A stretch of 64,000 nucleotides of DNA from Catenibacillus scindens. GTDB lineage: Bacteria; Bacillota; Clostridia; Lachnospirales; Lachnospiraceae. The translations under genes were made by a program, and so were the position numbers. Location: NCBI RefSeq assembly GCF_014202115.1, contig NZ_JACHFW010000017.1, forward strand, positions 1-64,000, read 5' to 3'. Each line of letters starts with the position of its first letter. Position 1 is the first letter of the stretch. Shown here piece by piece: positions 1 to 7,802 of the stretch. The notes beneath the pieces were generated by a model that made no database searches, was not told the origin of the DNA, and was given only the letters and a program-made list of their open reading frames with translations.

Positions 1-167
1 GCCCATTCCATCATCCGATTTTCATCGCCATCAAACTGACGAAGAAGATCATTGAACTTCCCCAGTTTTTTATATATGCGAGAGGAAGATTTTCCATTTT
101 CTTTGCGAAATGATTGGTAAATATAAACATCTTTATTATTTTTACTACCGGTAGTTGCGATATACAT
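1..167 (-). CDS. IS1634-like transposase, N-terminal fragment (runs off window)
   Basis: The minus strand from an ATG at 165-167 reads MYIATTGSKNNKDVYIYQSF and then a run through YKKLGKFNDLL to the window edge (55 codons seen). This opening is the characteristic N-terminus of IS1634/IS4-type DDE transposases of Clostridia. Only the first tenth or so of the expected protein is visible, so its integrity cannot be judged. A TATAAT-like sequence lies about 20 bases upstream on the minus strand. The end of the insertion element should lie in 170-330, where the palindrome GCCTATTAATAGGC (about 250-263) is seen, but no terminal repeat could be proven because the other end is outside the window. Confidence 0.7.
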   Translation of the reverse strand, partial: MYIATTGSKNNKDVYIYQSFRKENGKSSSRIYKKLGKFNDLLRQFDGDENRMMEW

Positions 168-331
168 GATCAAAAAACCTCTTTTCTTTATATTATACCA
201 TACTATCACAAACTAGTACATATAAAAATAAAAAATTTGACAAAAAAAGCGCCTATTAATAGGCACGGTAGAGGTTTTTCCTTGATTCAACTGTCAAACG
301 CCCGAACTGTTACCATTTGCAAAACTTGGAA

Positions 332-360
332 TTGCAAAACAGAAAGGTTTGTATTATAAT
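332..360 (+). promoter_or_regulatory. sigma-A-type promoter for the DUF1858 gene
   Basis: TTGCAA at 332-337 and a perfect TATAAT at 355-360 are separated by 17 bases. The start codon at 472 gives a leader of about 105 bases that contains an AAAGGAGG ribosome site just before the ATG. Confidence 0.7.
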
Positions 361-471
361 CAACGTAGCCGTAAATACTGTTAGTGTGTGTTAACAGGTC
401 GCAATCGGTGTATCACTGGGCGGCAAAATATTTTTTTGACGCCTTCATCATAATATAAAGGAGGAAATAAC

Positions 472-678
472 ATGGCACAGGTGACAAAAGACACGATGAT
501 CGGTGATCTTCTTAAAATTGATGCCGGTGTAGCGCCGATCCTTATGGGAATTGGTATGCATTGCCTTGGCTGCCCGTCTTCACAGATGGAGACAATCGAA
601 GAAGCAGCAATGGTTCATGGCATTGATGCTGAGAGTTTAGTTCAGGAGATCAATAACTTTCTCGCAAAGAATAATTAA
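472..678 (+). CDS. DUF1858 / hybrid-cluster-associated redox disulfide protein
   Basis: A 68-residue protein of the DUF1858 family (also described as hybrid cluster protein-associated redox disulfide domain). It starts with a short beta segment (VTKDTMIGDLL), has the family-typical PILMGIGMHCLGC block with a CxxC pair at residues 31 and 34, and ends in helices. The family is thought to bind or exchange thiols near hybrid-cluster proteins, but its biochemical role is not established. Ribosome site AAAGGAGG is 7 bases before the ATG. It is monocistronic: its own promoter lies upstream and a palindromic repeat plus a strong hairpin lie downstream. The family call is firm; the function is inferred. 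Confidence 0.85.
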   Translation: MAQVTKDTMIGDLLKIDAGVAPILMGIGMHCLGCPSSQMETIEEAAMVHGIDAESLVQEINNFLAKNN

Positions 679-683
679 TCTGG

Positions 684-788
684 TAACAGTTCAGCCATCA
701 GAGCTGGGCGTCTGAAAATGAGCAAAGGAGCGGCGTAAGCCGCGGGTCAGCGCGCCTTTGCGAATGGCGCGGGGTGAACTGTTGCTTA
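684..788. repeat. Family A palindromic repeat, copy A1
   Basis: The left end TAACAGTTCAGCCATC and right end TGAACTGTTGCTTA form an inverted repeat. The centre carries the module GAGCAAAGGAGCGGCGTAAG...CCGCGGGTCAGCGCG, which recurs near 60094 and, inverted, near 34576. It begins five bases after the DUF1858 stop, so it may serve as that gene's terminator. Confidence 0.8.
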
Positions 789-815
789 ATCAGACAGTTT
801 AGGGTCTGTATAGTA

Positions 816-851
816 AATAAGCTGTGTCATTTTACAATGGCACAGCTTATT
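816..851. terminator. Bidirectional intrinsic terminator between DUF1858 gene and mecA
   Basis: A 16-bp stem AATAAGCTGTGTCATT / AATGGCACAGCTTATT (one G-U pair) with a four-base loop, followed by T-rich sequence on both strands. It is placed between convergent genes. Confidence 0.8.
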
Positions 852-928
852 TTAATCTGGTATACCCAGGGTATGGCGGTCATCGCACTGGGGAAGAAAT
901 CATCCCTGATCCGATGACATAAAACGTA

Positions 929-1723
929 TTAAAGTTCAGAAAGAATCTTAACTGCATTATCTCGGATGAGAACCTCATAATGTTCACTATAGTAAGCCAG
1001 CGTGGCGGCGGCAGCTTTTTCGCGTTTCCCGAATTCAGAAACGGTGTTAGCTACTTTTGTAAAATTTTCAGAGTCGCTGCACAGAACAAGAAAATATCTG
1101 CGTCCATGGCTGTTTTTGTACAGAGTGCTTTGTCCATCAAAGGATGGATAGATCACATGTGCTGCCAGAGCCGCTTCGTCTAATGTGGCAAAAGAGAAGA
1201 TCTTGGGAGACACTGATTTTTGGGCTTTAGCCTTCTGAGCCCTCTCCAGAGCCTTCTTAGCCCGTTCAGAAATAGGCACGATATGTTCCTGAAGCTCTTC
1301 ATTGTCTCCGGATATGCCGTCACTGATCTTCTTGATCAGGTTGAGGATATCTTCCGCACTGTGGTATTCGTCCTCACTGGAAGAATAGGAAATATCTTCG
1401 TTGTCGGAGACGTCCTCGTCGCTGTCGTCCTCGGTCATGGGGGAGAACTTGGCAAAGCGGGTATCTAACTCCTCCGGGTCTTCCACCTTTGTGACGATGA
1501 GAACAATACAGTCGCCGGAGATGGGGATTGCTTCAATAACCAGGGGAATGTCATCAGCCTCAAAGCCAAATTCATCAAAAGCCTGGTTCATCATGTCGCG
1601 GAACAGGCCCTTGGCCTTTTCGGAGCCATAGGCGAGTTCACTGATTTTCAGCTCTCTATCAATTAAATCGCGTTTGTTAAGCGTGCAGCGTATCTGGTTG
1701 TCATTGAGTTTTTCAATTTTCAT
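929..1723 (-). CDS. mecA: Adaptor protein MecA
   Basis: 264 residues. The N-terminal domain (MKIEKLNDNQIRCTL, then SELAYGSEKAKGLFRDMM and FGFEADDIPLVIEAIP, residues 1-90) is the substrate-binding part of MecA/YpbH proteins. An acidic serine-rich linker (about 95-125) follows, then a C-terminal domain (about 170-264) that in Bacillus binds ClpC and promotes its hexamer assembly. The role is delivery of specific proteins to ClpCP for degradation. Length is normal for clostridial MecA. The ribosome site AAAGGAGTG lies 8 bases before the ATG. The promoter region overlaps the end of a MITE-like element (1771-1957): a TATAAT reads out of it on the minus strand. Confidence 0.9.
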   Translation of the reverse strand: MKIEKLNDNQIRCTLNKRDLIDRELKISELAYGSEKAKGLFRDMMNQAFDEFGFEADDIPLVIEAIPISGDCIVLIVTKVEDPEELDTRFAKFSPMTEDDSDEDVSDNEDISYSSSEDEYHSAEDILNLIKKISDGISGDNEELQEHIVPISERAKKALERAQKAKAQKSVSPKIFSFATLDEAALAAHVIYPSFDGQSTLYKNSHGRRYFLVLCSDSENFTKVANTVSEFGKREKAAAATLAYYSEHYEVLIRDNAVKILSEL

Positions 1724-1770
1724 GAAATCACTCCTTTTCTAGTGTCTGACAGTGTCAAATCATTATAAAT

Positions 1771-1957
1771 ATGAGACAAGCGACAAAAGGTCATGCGGGC
1801 TGCGCTTGCGCAGGTAAGCATGGCTTTGTGGCGCGCAAAACACCGAAAAGCAGCCATTTTTCGCAGAAAAATGAGCGGATTTGAGGTGTTTTTAGGATTG
1901 CGGGAGTACGAAGTGCGGAGCAATCCGTGTCTCATGCCCATTTGTCGGGCAACTCAT
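1771..1957. repeat. MITE-like element with about 20-bp terminal inverted repeats
   Basis: The ends match as ATGAGACAAGCGACAAAAGG (left) and, on the opposite strand, ATGAGTTGCCCGACAAATGG (right). Inside are several perfect hairpins: CTGCGC-TT-GCGCAG, CATTTTTC-GCA-GAAAAATG and GGATTGC...GCAATCC. No convincing reading frame is present. The right-end sequence recurs as a solo copy at about 48374-48395. Apart from this element, the stretch from 1724 to 2103 shows only AT-rich spacer. Confidence 0.6.
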
Positions 1958-2103
1958 AAATATAGTATATACATTATCACTTCAACTGTAAAGTCAAATT
2001 GTTGAAATCTCCGGGTTTTCTTCGGGATTTCACCCGCTCTGTACATATTATATGTGCTATATGGGATTCTTAATGACGTATTTCTTTCCAAAAGGATTTA
2101 TTG

Positions 2104-2133
2104 TTTGCGGAATTTGTCATATTGTAGTATAAT
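2104..2133 (+). promoter_or_regulatory. Probable promoter of the GH18 gene
   Basis: TTTGCG at 2104-2109 and a perfect TATAAT at 2128-2133 with an 18-base spacer. The leader to the chosen start at 2311 would be about 170 bases and contains two palindromes: ATCCGGCGCCGGAT (2216-2229) and the hairpin at 2249-2274. Confidence 0.5.
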
Positions 2134-2248
2134 CGACGATGAGTAATTATTGTTGAGATCGCGGCCGCAGGCATAATCCCGGATTAAACGAGGAATACTA
2201 AGAACTGGTGCTTTGATCCGGCGCCGGATGTTGTTTTGCGGTCAACTC

Positions 2249-2274
2249 ATTACTGTTCACTGGTGAACAGTAAT
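2249..2274. repeat. Perfect 12-bp hairpin, minimal form of a family A module
   Basis: ATTACTGTTCAC-TG-GTGAACAGTAAT. The same TTACTGTTCACTGG / CCAGTGAACAGTAA module occurs in the composite repeats near 33577 and 43645. It lies in the leader of the GH18 gene, about 35 bases before the start codon. Confidence 0.7.
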
Positions 2275-2310
2275 ACAGAAAACATCATACGAAAGAAAGA
2301 CAGGTGGATT

Positions 2311-4098
2311 ATGAAAAACAGAGTTGTACCGGTACTCATTACTCTTGTGCTGATCATTGTTGTGGGTATTTTTACAGCAATCAGCCTTATTAATAATTAT
2401 CGGAAGGGCTCCACAGAATTTGTTGATTTTGAAGAGACTTATGAACTTGATGAAAATCAGTATGTGGTTGTGCTAAATGATGCCATACAGGATTACCGGG
2501 GAATTGAGGACGGCGGGAGCGTTTATATCAGCGCCCAGGCTGTTGCCGACAGTATTAACGACCGATTTTACTGGGACAGCAACGAACACATTTTTATTTA
2601 TACAACAGCAACTCAGGTGATCAAAGCATATCCTGATGAGCAGGCTTACCATGTGGGGGATGAAACGGTTTCCCTTGACTATGTGCCTGTAAAGACTATT
2701 GATGGAACCGTATATGTGTCGGTGAATTACATTCAGGAATATACCCAGTGTGAAGTTGAAAGTTTTTCTGATCCTAACCGTCTGGTGCTGACCACCCAGT
2801 GGGGAGATAAGACGGCGGTGACGGCCAGTGAGGATACGGTACTGCGTCTTGCCGGGGATCTTCAGAGCGATATTCTTAAAGATGTGACTGCCGGGGAGAC
2901 GGTGACTGTAGTTGCTTCCGAGGAAGACTGGAGTTGGACCAATGTGGTCACAGATGACGGCTATGTTGGCTGGATTGAGAACCGGTATCTTGGTGATACC
3001 CAGACAGTGACTACACAAGCTCCTCCTTTCCAGGAAGAAGAGTTTACTTATATAAAAGAAGAGGGAACGATCTGCTACGCATGGCATCAGATGACCACGG
3101 AGGAACTGTCTGGCGTTAATTATCTGATCCAGGCGCTGAATAATACATCATCTATTAACATTATCGGGCCTACATGGTTTTCCTTTGACGGTACTGACGG
3201 CCATGTGCGCAGTATTGGAAATGCGGATTATGTCAATTATGCTCATCAGGTTGGAGTTAAAGTGTGGGCGGTTTTCCAGAATCAGGCCACTCCCGGAGGT
3301 GAGATGAACGGCATAAATACAGATAATATTCTGGCTTACACATTTAAGCGGGAGACTCTGGTCAGCGAAGTGATCAGTTATGCCCTGGAATACGGCATTG
3401 ACGGGATTAACCTGGATTTTGAGATGATCCTTGAGGAGGGCGCGGACAATTATATCCAGTTTATCCGTGAACTTTCTGTGGCCTGCCGCAATAACGGACT
3501 GTGCTTCTCCATCGACAATTATGTGCCTTTGTATACCCAGCATTATGACCGGGCGGAGCAGGCTCTTTTTGCCGACTATCTGGTCATCATGGGTTATGAT
3601 GAGTATGGTGCTTTCTCCTCCGAACCTGGACCGGGCGCGTCTCTTCCATATGTTCAGCAGGGCATTGAGGATACGCTGGCTCTCATTGGCGGGGACAGCT
3701 CAAAGGTGATCAACGCCATTCCTTTCTATACTAATGTGTGGGAGGACGATGGTGTGAATCCTGCAGGGCTGAACACAACAGCAACAATGCCGGAGGCCCG
3801 GAGCTATCTTCAGAGATACCCCGAATCCACAGTGATCACATGGAACTCTGAGCTGGGGTATAATTATTGTTATTATACATCGCCGCTCAATGGAAGCCAG
3901 ATCAGTATGTGGCTGGAGGACGCAGATTCCATCGCGGCCAAGCTGGAACTGATGGATCAGTATGATTTGGCGGGTGTGGCCATTTGGAAGCTCCAGCAGG
4001 AATCTGCCGACGTATGGACGCCGATCGCTGCCTATGTCAACGGTGAGACGATCCCTACCCATGAGAGACAGCAGGAAGCCCAAGCGCAGAGTCAGTAA
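2311..4098 (+). CDS. Membrane-anchored GH18-type glycosidase with SH3 domain
   Basis: 595 residues from the ATG at 2311, chosen because AGGTGG sits six bases upstream and MKNRV leads straight into a membrane helix; the frame is open further upstream to 2236. Order: N-terminal anchor (residues 5-27), a copper-amine-oxidase-N/stalk-like domain (about 40-165), a bacterial SH3 domain (about 170-235, ending in GYVGWIENRYLG), and a GH18 catalytic barrel (about 250-580). The GH18 signature DGINLDFE is at residues 364-371, with the catalytic acid at Glu371. This architecture is known from clostridial spore or cell-wall hydrolases of the YaaH/SleL type, which cleave peptidoglycan or cortex. The surface location is inferred from the anchor and SH3 domain. 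Confidence 0.8.
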   Translation: MKNRVVPVLITLVLIIVVGIFTAISLINNYRKGSTEFVDFEETYELDENQYVVVLNDAIQDYRGIEDGGSVYISAQAVADSINDRFYWDSNEHIFIYTTATQVIKAYPDEQAYHVGDETVSLDYVPVKTIDGTVYVSVNYIQEYTQCEVESFSDPNRLVLTTQWGDKTAVTASEDTVLRLAGDLQSDILKDVTAGETVTVVASEEDWSWTNVVTDDGYVGWIENRYLGDTQTVTTQAPPFQEEEFTYIKEEGTICYAWHQMTTEELSGVNYLIQALNNTSSINIIGPTWFSFDGTDGHVRSIGNADYVNYAHQVGVKVWAVFQNQATPGGEMNGINTDNILAYTFKRETLVSEVISYALEYGIDGINLDFEMILEEGADNYIQFIRELSVACRNNGLCFSIDNYVPLYTQHYDRAEQALFADYLVIMGYDEYGAFSSEPGPGASLPYVQQGIEDTLALIGGDSSKVINAIPFYTNVWEDDGVNPAGLNTTATMPEARSYLQRYPESTVITWNSELGYNYCYYTSPLNGSQISMWLEDADSIAAKLELMDQYDLAGVAIWKLQQESADVWTPIAAYVNGETIPTHERQQEAQAQSQ

Positions 4099-4125
4099 TG
4101 GCGCTGGAAACATGGAGTGGTACGG

Positions 4126-4785
4126 ATGAATAAGATCAATTATCAGAAGGAACTGGAAAAAATTATTGAAGGGTGGGCCTGCCAGGAGCGGGTCCCCACC
4201 CTTTTTCTGCATAGCTGCTGCGCGCCATGCAGCAGCTATACTTTAGAGTACTTGTCACAGTATTTTAAAATTACGGTCTTTTATTATAATCCCAATATTT
4301 ATCCTGAAGACGAGTACGTTAAGCGGGTGGAGGAACAGAAGCGTTTTATTGAGACTCTTCCGGCGAAAAATCCCATCTCATTTATGGAGGGGCCTTATGA
4401 TACCCGGCGTTTTTATGATATAGTCCGGGGGTTGGAACATGTCCCCGAAGGTGGAGAGCGGTGTTTTAAGTGTTATGAGCTGCGCCTTGAGGAGGCTGCC
4501 AAAACGGCCAGGGCCAGGGGCTTTGATTACTTTACCACCACACTTTCCATCAGCCCCTTAAAAAACGCTCAAAAAATCAATGAGATCGGCGAGGCTTTAG
4601 GCCGCCGCTATGGCGTTAAACATCTGCCTTCGGATTTTAAAAAGAAAAACGGATATAAGCGTTCTGTAGAGCTGTCCGCCCAATACGGCCTCTATCGCCA
4701 GAACTACTGCGGCTGTATATACAGCTTCCGGGAGATGGAACATCGCTGTGAAAGTTCTGAGATGGAAAATCCGGGCATAGAATAG
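4126..4785 (+). CDS. queH: Epoxyqueuosine reductase QueH
   Basis: 219 residues. QueH reduces epoxyqueuosine to queuosine in tRNA, the last step of queuosine modification, and is the non-cobalamin alternative to QueG. Visible family motifs: HSCCAPC (residues 29-35) with the vicinal cysteines, a CFKC pair, TTTLSISPLKN, and a C-terminal YCGC, together providing the Fe-S and metal ligands. The ATG at 4126 is preferred over a GTG at 4117 because GGAG lies eight bases before it. The gene follows the GH18 gene by 27 bases and is probably cotranscribed with it. A hairpin terminator candidate follows. Confidence 0.9.
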   Translation: MNKINYQKELEKIIEGWACQERVPTLFLHSCCAPCSSYTLEYLSQYFKITVFYYNPNIYPEDEYVKRVEEQKRFIETLPAKNPISFMEGPYDTRRFYDIVRGLEHVPEGGERCFKCYELRLEEAAKTARARGFDYFTTTLSISPLKNAQKINEIGEALGRRYGVKHLPSDFKKKNGYKRSVELSAQYGLYRQNYCGCIYSFREMEHRCESSEMENPGIE

Positions 4786-4813
4786 ATCAAAATAGAGTAT
4801 CCTTAAAGTACAC

Positions 4814-4845
4814 AGAGACCAGACCTTTACGGGCGGTCTCTTTTG
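4814..4845 (+). terminator. Probable terminator after queH
   Basis: Stem AGAGACC / GGTCTCT (4814-4820 and 4835-4841) followed by TTTT and a T-rich run. Confidence 0.5.
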
Positions 4846-4878
4846 TCTCTTTAGGGGAGAGACTGTCGGGGAGGATCT

Positions 4879-5598
4879 ATGAAAATCTGGTCATCTCTTT
4901 TATGTTTTTTTCTCATTTTTGCTTGCGCCGGTATCCTGTTAAGCCGCCTTGAGACTTTGTCGGAAGATGGGGCGGCGGCAGTTGGCAGTCCAGTCTTTGA
5001 GAACGGTGATTCCTCTTCGTGGATTGTGGCTGTGGACGCCGGACACGGGGGGAATGATCCGGGAAAAGTTGGTGAAGACGGCGTCATGGAAAAGGACATT
5101 AACCTGGCCATTGCCATGGATCTGAAGGAGGCGCTTGAAGAATCGGGGATCAAGGTGATCATGACAAGGGAGAAGGATACGGGACTTTACTCGGCGGGTG
5201 CCAGCAATAAAAAAGCAGAAGATATGAAGAACCGCATCGCTGTCATTGAGGAGAGCGGGGCGGATATTCTTATCAGCATCCATCAAAACAGCTTTACTCA
5301 GCCTCAGTATCATGGGGCCCAGGTGTTTTTCTATACAGGTTCAGATTCCGGAGAAAAACTGGCCGATGCAGTTCAGGAGAACCTTATAAAAGGGGCTGAT
5401 CCTGACAATACCCGGCAGGCAAAAGCAAACAGCGACTATTATCTTTTGAAAAATTCCTCTATACCGGCAGTGATCTGTGAGTGCGGCTTTCTGTCCAATC
5501 CGGAGGAGTGTGCCCGACTGGCATCGGAGGAATATCAGAAGACTATTGCCGGCTGTATAGCCCAGGGAATTATGGAGTATCTATCCGCCTATTCCTGA
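4879..5598 (+). CDS. cwlD: Spore cortex N-acetylmuramoyl-L-alanine amidase CwlD
   Basis: 239 residues: an N-terminal membrane or signal segment (6-24) and an Amidase_3 domain (about 48-237). Zinc ligands are recognisable as DAGHGG (His56), the Glu of VMEKDINLA and the His of ISIHQNS; the catalytic Glu lies in ICECGFLSNPEE. CwlD removes stem peptides from muramic acid so that muramic-delta-lactam can form in the spore cortex. Length and signal match CwlD rather than larger vegetative amidases. The stop codon region is followed at once by a family A repeat. Confidence 0.85.
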   Translation: MKIWSSLLCFFLIFACAGILLSRLETLSEDGAAAVGSPVFENGDSSSWIVAVDAGHGGNDPGKVGEDGVMEKDINLAIAMDLKEALEESGIKVIMTREKDTGLYSAGASNKKAEDMKNRIAVIEESGADILISIHQNSFTQPQYHGAQVFFYTGSDSGEKLADAVQENLIKGADPDNTRQAKANSDYYLLKNSSIPAVICECGFLSNPEECARLASEEYQKTIAGCIAQGIMEYLSAYS

Positions 5599-5615
5599 TG
5601 GATGAACTGAAAAGT

Positions 5616-5662
5616 AAGCAACAGTTCATCCCGCCCTATTCCTGATGGATGAACTGTTGCTT
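5616..5662. repeat. Family A palindromic repeat, copy A2 (hairpin/terminator)
   Basis: Perfect 15-bp arms AAGCAACAGTTCATC and GATGAACTGTTGCTT around a 17-base centre. The bases just before the left arm (5589-5608) and the right arm share the sequence CTATTCCTGATGGATGAACT, so the 3' edge of cwlD is partly duplicated. It probably terminates cwlD transcription. The frame of tsaC is open back into this repeat, but that is not its start. Confidence 0.75.
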
Positions 5663-5728
5663 AAAAAGGCTACCCACAGGGCATTGGATGTGATATACTT
5701 ATTGAGAAAAGAGAAAGTGGGATCGTAT

Positions 5729-6796
5729 ATGAAGACAACAATTTTAAAAATAGATAAAGATCATATAGATATGGAGATGATCAAGTCTGCCGGTAAAGTT
5801 ATATCTTCCGGCGGGCTTGTGGCATTTCCAACGGAAACCGTCTACGGCCTTGGCGGGGACGCTATGGACGCCGGAGCATCAGAGAAGATTTATGGGGCAA
5901 AGGGACGTCCTTCGGATAACCCCTTGATTGTCCATATCGCCTCTGCGGAAGCACTGCCGGATATTGCCAGGGATATTCCCCAGGAGGCTTATATACTGGC
6001 TGAGGCTTTCTGGCCGGGACCGCTGACTATTATATTAAATAAAAATGAACGGGTGCCTTTAAGCACCACGGGCGGGCTGGAGACTGTGGCAGTGCGCATG
6101 CCGTCCCATCCCATTGCCAAAGCTCTCATTGAAGCGTCGGGAACCTATATCGCTGCCCCAAGCGCCAATACATCAGGGCGTCCCAGTCCCACTATGGCTT
6201 CCCATGTCATCGAAGATCTGGACGGGAAGATTGATATGATTATCGACGGCGGGAAAGTGGGGATCGGCATTGAGTCAACGATTGTAGATCTGACCGGCAG
6301 CGAACCGATGATTTTGCGCCCTGGGTATATTACCCGGCAGATGCTTGAAAAGGTTTTGGGAAGTGTGGCGGTAGACCAGGCCATTTTGTCGGAAAATGCC
6401 GATAAAAATTTCCATCCTAAAGCTCCGGGGATGAAATATAAGCATTACGCTCCCAAAGGGGATCTGGCTATTGTGGAGGGAACCCAGGAGCAGGTGGTGG
6501 AGACGATCAATACCTTGACTCTTCAGGCGGAGGAAGAAGGCAGGACAGCCGCAGTGATCGCTGCCGATGAGAGTGCCGGGCTGTATACCTGCGCCCACGT
6601 TTATTCTATAGGCTCCCGACAGGACGAGGAGACGATCGCATCCAATCTTTTTGCTGTACTCAGAGAGATGGACGAGCTTCACGCGGATGTTATTTATTCA
6701 GAGAGCTACTATGATTCCGGTCTTGGACAGGCGGTGATGAACCGGCTATTGAAAGCGGCGGGACACCATGTGATCCGCGCCGGACAGACGAAATAG
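5729..6796 (+). CDS. tsaC: L-threonylcarbamoyladenylate synthase, Sua5 type
   Basis: 355 residues from MKTTILK. It makes threonylcarbamoyl-AMP from threonine, bicarbonate and ATP, the first step of t6A modification of ANN-decoding tRNAs. The YrdC domain spans about 15-205 (GGLVAFPTETVYGLG, KGRPSDNPLIVHI, SANTSGRPSPT) and the C-terminal Sua5 domain about 225-350, joined by the PGMKYKHYAPKG linker that closes over the active site. Length is normal for Sua5/YwlC. The open frame extends upstream to an ATG inside repeat A2 at 5645, but the 28 extra residues are unlike the family; a TATACT-like -10 near 5694 supports the later start. Confidence 0.9.
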   Translation: MKTTILKIDKDHIDMEMIKSAGKVISSGGLVAFPTETVYGLGGDAMDAGASEKIYGAKGRPSDNPLIVHIASAEALPDIARDIPQEAYILAEAFWPGPLTIILNKNERVPLSTTGGLETVAVRMPSHPIAKALIEASGTYIAAPSANTSGRPSPTMASHVIEDLDGKIDMIIDGGKVGIGIESTIVDLTGSEPMILRPGYITRQMLEKVLGSVAVDQAILSENADKNFHPKAPGMKYKHYAPKGDLAIVEGTQEQVVETINTLTLQAEEEGRTAAVIAADESAGLYTCAHVYSIGSRQDEETIASNLFAVLREMDELHADVIYSESYYDSGLGQAVMNRLLKAAGHHVIRAGQTK

Positions 6797-6828
6797 GTAC
6801 AATTTTATAAAAAACAGGAGGATAAGCA

Positions 6829-7281
6829 ATGATAGCATTAGGCTGTGACCACGGCGGTTATGAATTAAAACAGGAGATCATTAAATATTTAAAGGATCAT
6901 GAGCTGGACTATAAAGATTTCGGAACCTATTCCACAGAGTCCTGTGATTACCCTGATTATGCCCAGGCGGTAGCAAAGGCCATACTGTCGGGGGAATGCC
7001 AGCGGGGAATTTTGATCTGCGGCACAGGTATCGGCATTTCCATTGCGGCTAACCGCTATCCGGGTATCCGGGCGGCTAACTGTACAGACTGCTTTATGGC
7101 GGAAGCTACCAGGGAACACAATGACGCCAATATTCTGGCTTTGGGGGCGAGAGTTGTGGGCGTGGGAACAGCGATGAAAATTGTGGATACCTTTTTGAAT
7201 ACAGAATTTTCCGGGGATCCCCGCCATATGCGCCGCATCGAAAAAATTGAGGCAGCCACTATGGCATCTGAGAAAAAATAA
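6829..7281 (+). CDS. rpiB: Ribose-5-phosphate isomerase B
   Basis: 150 residues, full length for the RpiB/LacAB family. It interconverts ribose-5-phosphate and ribulose-5-phosphate in the pentose phosphate pathway. Motifs: MIALGCDHGGYELK at the N-terminus, CGTGIGISIAANR (phosphate and anion-hole loop), NCTDCFMAEATREHNDAN with the active-site region, and ILALGARVVG. An AGGAGG site precedes the ATG by about 7 bases. It lies 32 bases after tsaC and 17 before the dCMP deaminase; in many Clostridia these genes (often with upp) form one nucleotide-related operon. Confidence 0.93.
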   Translation: MIALGCDHGGYELKQEIIKYLKDHELDYKDFGTYSTESCDYPDYAQAVAKAILSGECQRGILICGTGIGISIAANRYPGIRAANCTDCFMAEATREHNDANILALGARVVGVGTAMKIVDTFLNTEFSGDPRHMRRIEKIEAATMASEKK

Positions 7282-7298
7282 AGACTGGGGTGGTCAAT

Positions 7299-7784
7299 AT
7301 GAGTGGAAAAAGGGACGATTATATCAGTTGGGACGAATATTTTATGGGGGTGGCCAAACTGGCGGCGCTGCGTTCCAAAGATCCCAACAGTCAGGTAGGC
7401 TCCTGCATTGTCAGCCAGGATAACAAAATATTGTCTATCGGCTATAACGGCCTTCCTATCGGCTGCTCGGACGACGAATTTCCATGGCAGCGGGAAGGAG
7501 AGGAGCTGGATACCAAATATGTGTATGTGACACACAGCGAGCTAAACGCTATTTTAAACTACAGGGGTGGCAGCCTTGACGGGGCTAAACTGTATGTGTC
7601 CATGTTTCCATGTAATGAGTGTGCCAAAGCTATTATACAGAGCGGTATACGGGAAATCATTTACGCTGTGGACAAGTACCCGGACACGGCCTCTGTGATC
7701 GCTTCCAAGCGGATGTTAAATGCCGCTGGGGTAAGGTATCGCAGATATGTGCCTACCGGGCGGGAAATCCGTTTTCAGGTATAA
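7299..7784 (+). CDS. dCMP deaminase family protein (ComEB-like)
   Basis: 161 residues from the ATG at 7299, supported by a GGGGTGG site six bases upstream; a GTG nine bases earlier overlaps that site. Zinc-dependent cytidine/deoxycytidylate deaminase fold: the zinc ligands and catalytic Glu are in THSELNAI and MFPCNECAKAI. Converts dCMP to dUMP and so feeds dTMP synthesis. Length and the inserted loop SDDEFPWQREGEELDTKY match the deoxycytidylate deaminase group and not free cytidine deaminases. Cotranscribed with rpiB. Confidence 0.88.
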   Translation: MSGKRDDYISWDEYFMGVAKLAALRSKDPNSQVGSCIVSQDNKILSIGYNGLPIGCSDDEFPWQREGEELDTKYVYVTHSELNAILNYRGGSLDGAKLYVSMFPCNECAKAIIQSGIREIIYAVDKYPDTASVIASKRMLNAAGVRYRRYVPTGREIRFQV

Positions 7785-7802
7785 AAAATTGGAGGGGATA
7801 CA

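Noticed and set aside
1720-1941. 73-codon minus-strand frame upstream of mecA
   Set aside because: It lies inside the MITE-like element, has no ribosome site and overlaps the mecA promoter region; its protein is of the low-information kind expected from palindromic DNA.
5645-5728. Upstream ATG of the tsaC frame
   Set aside because: The ATG is part of repeat A2, and the extra 28 residues do not fit the family; a promoter-like -10 lies downstream of it.
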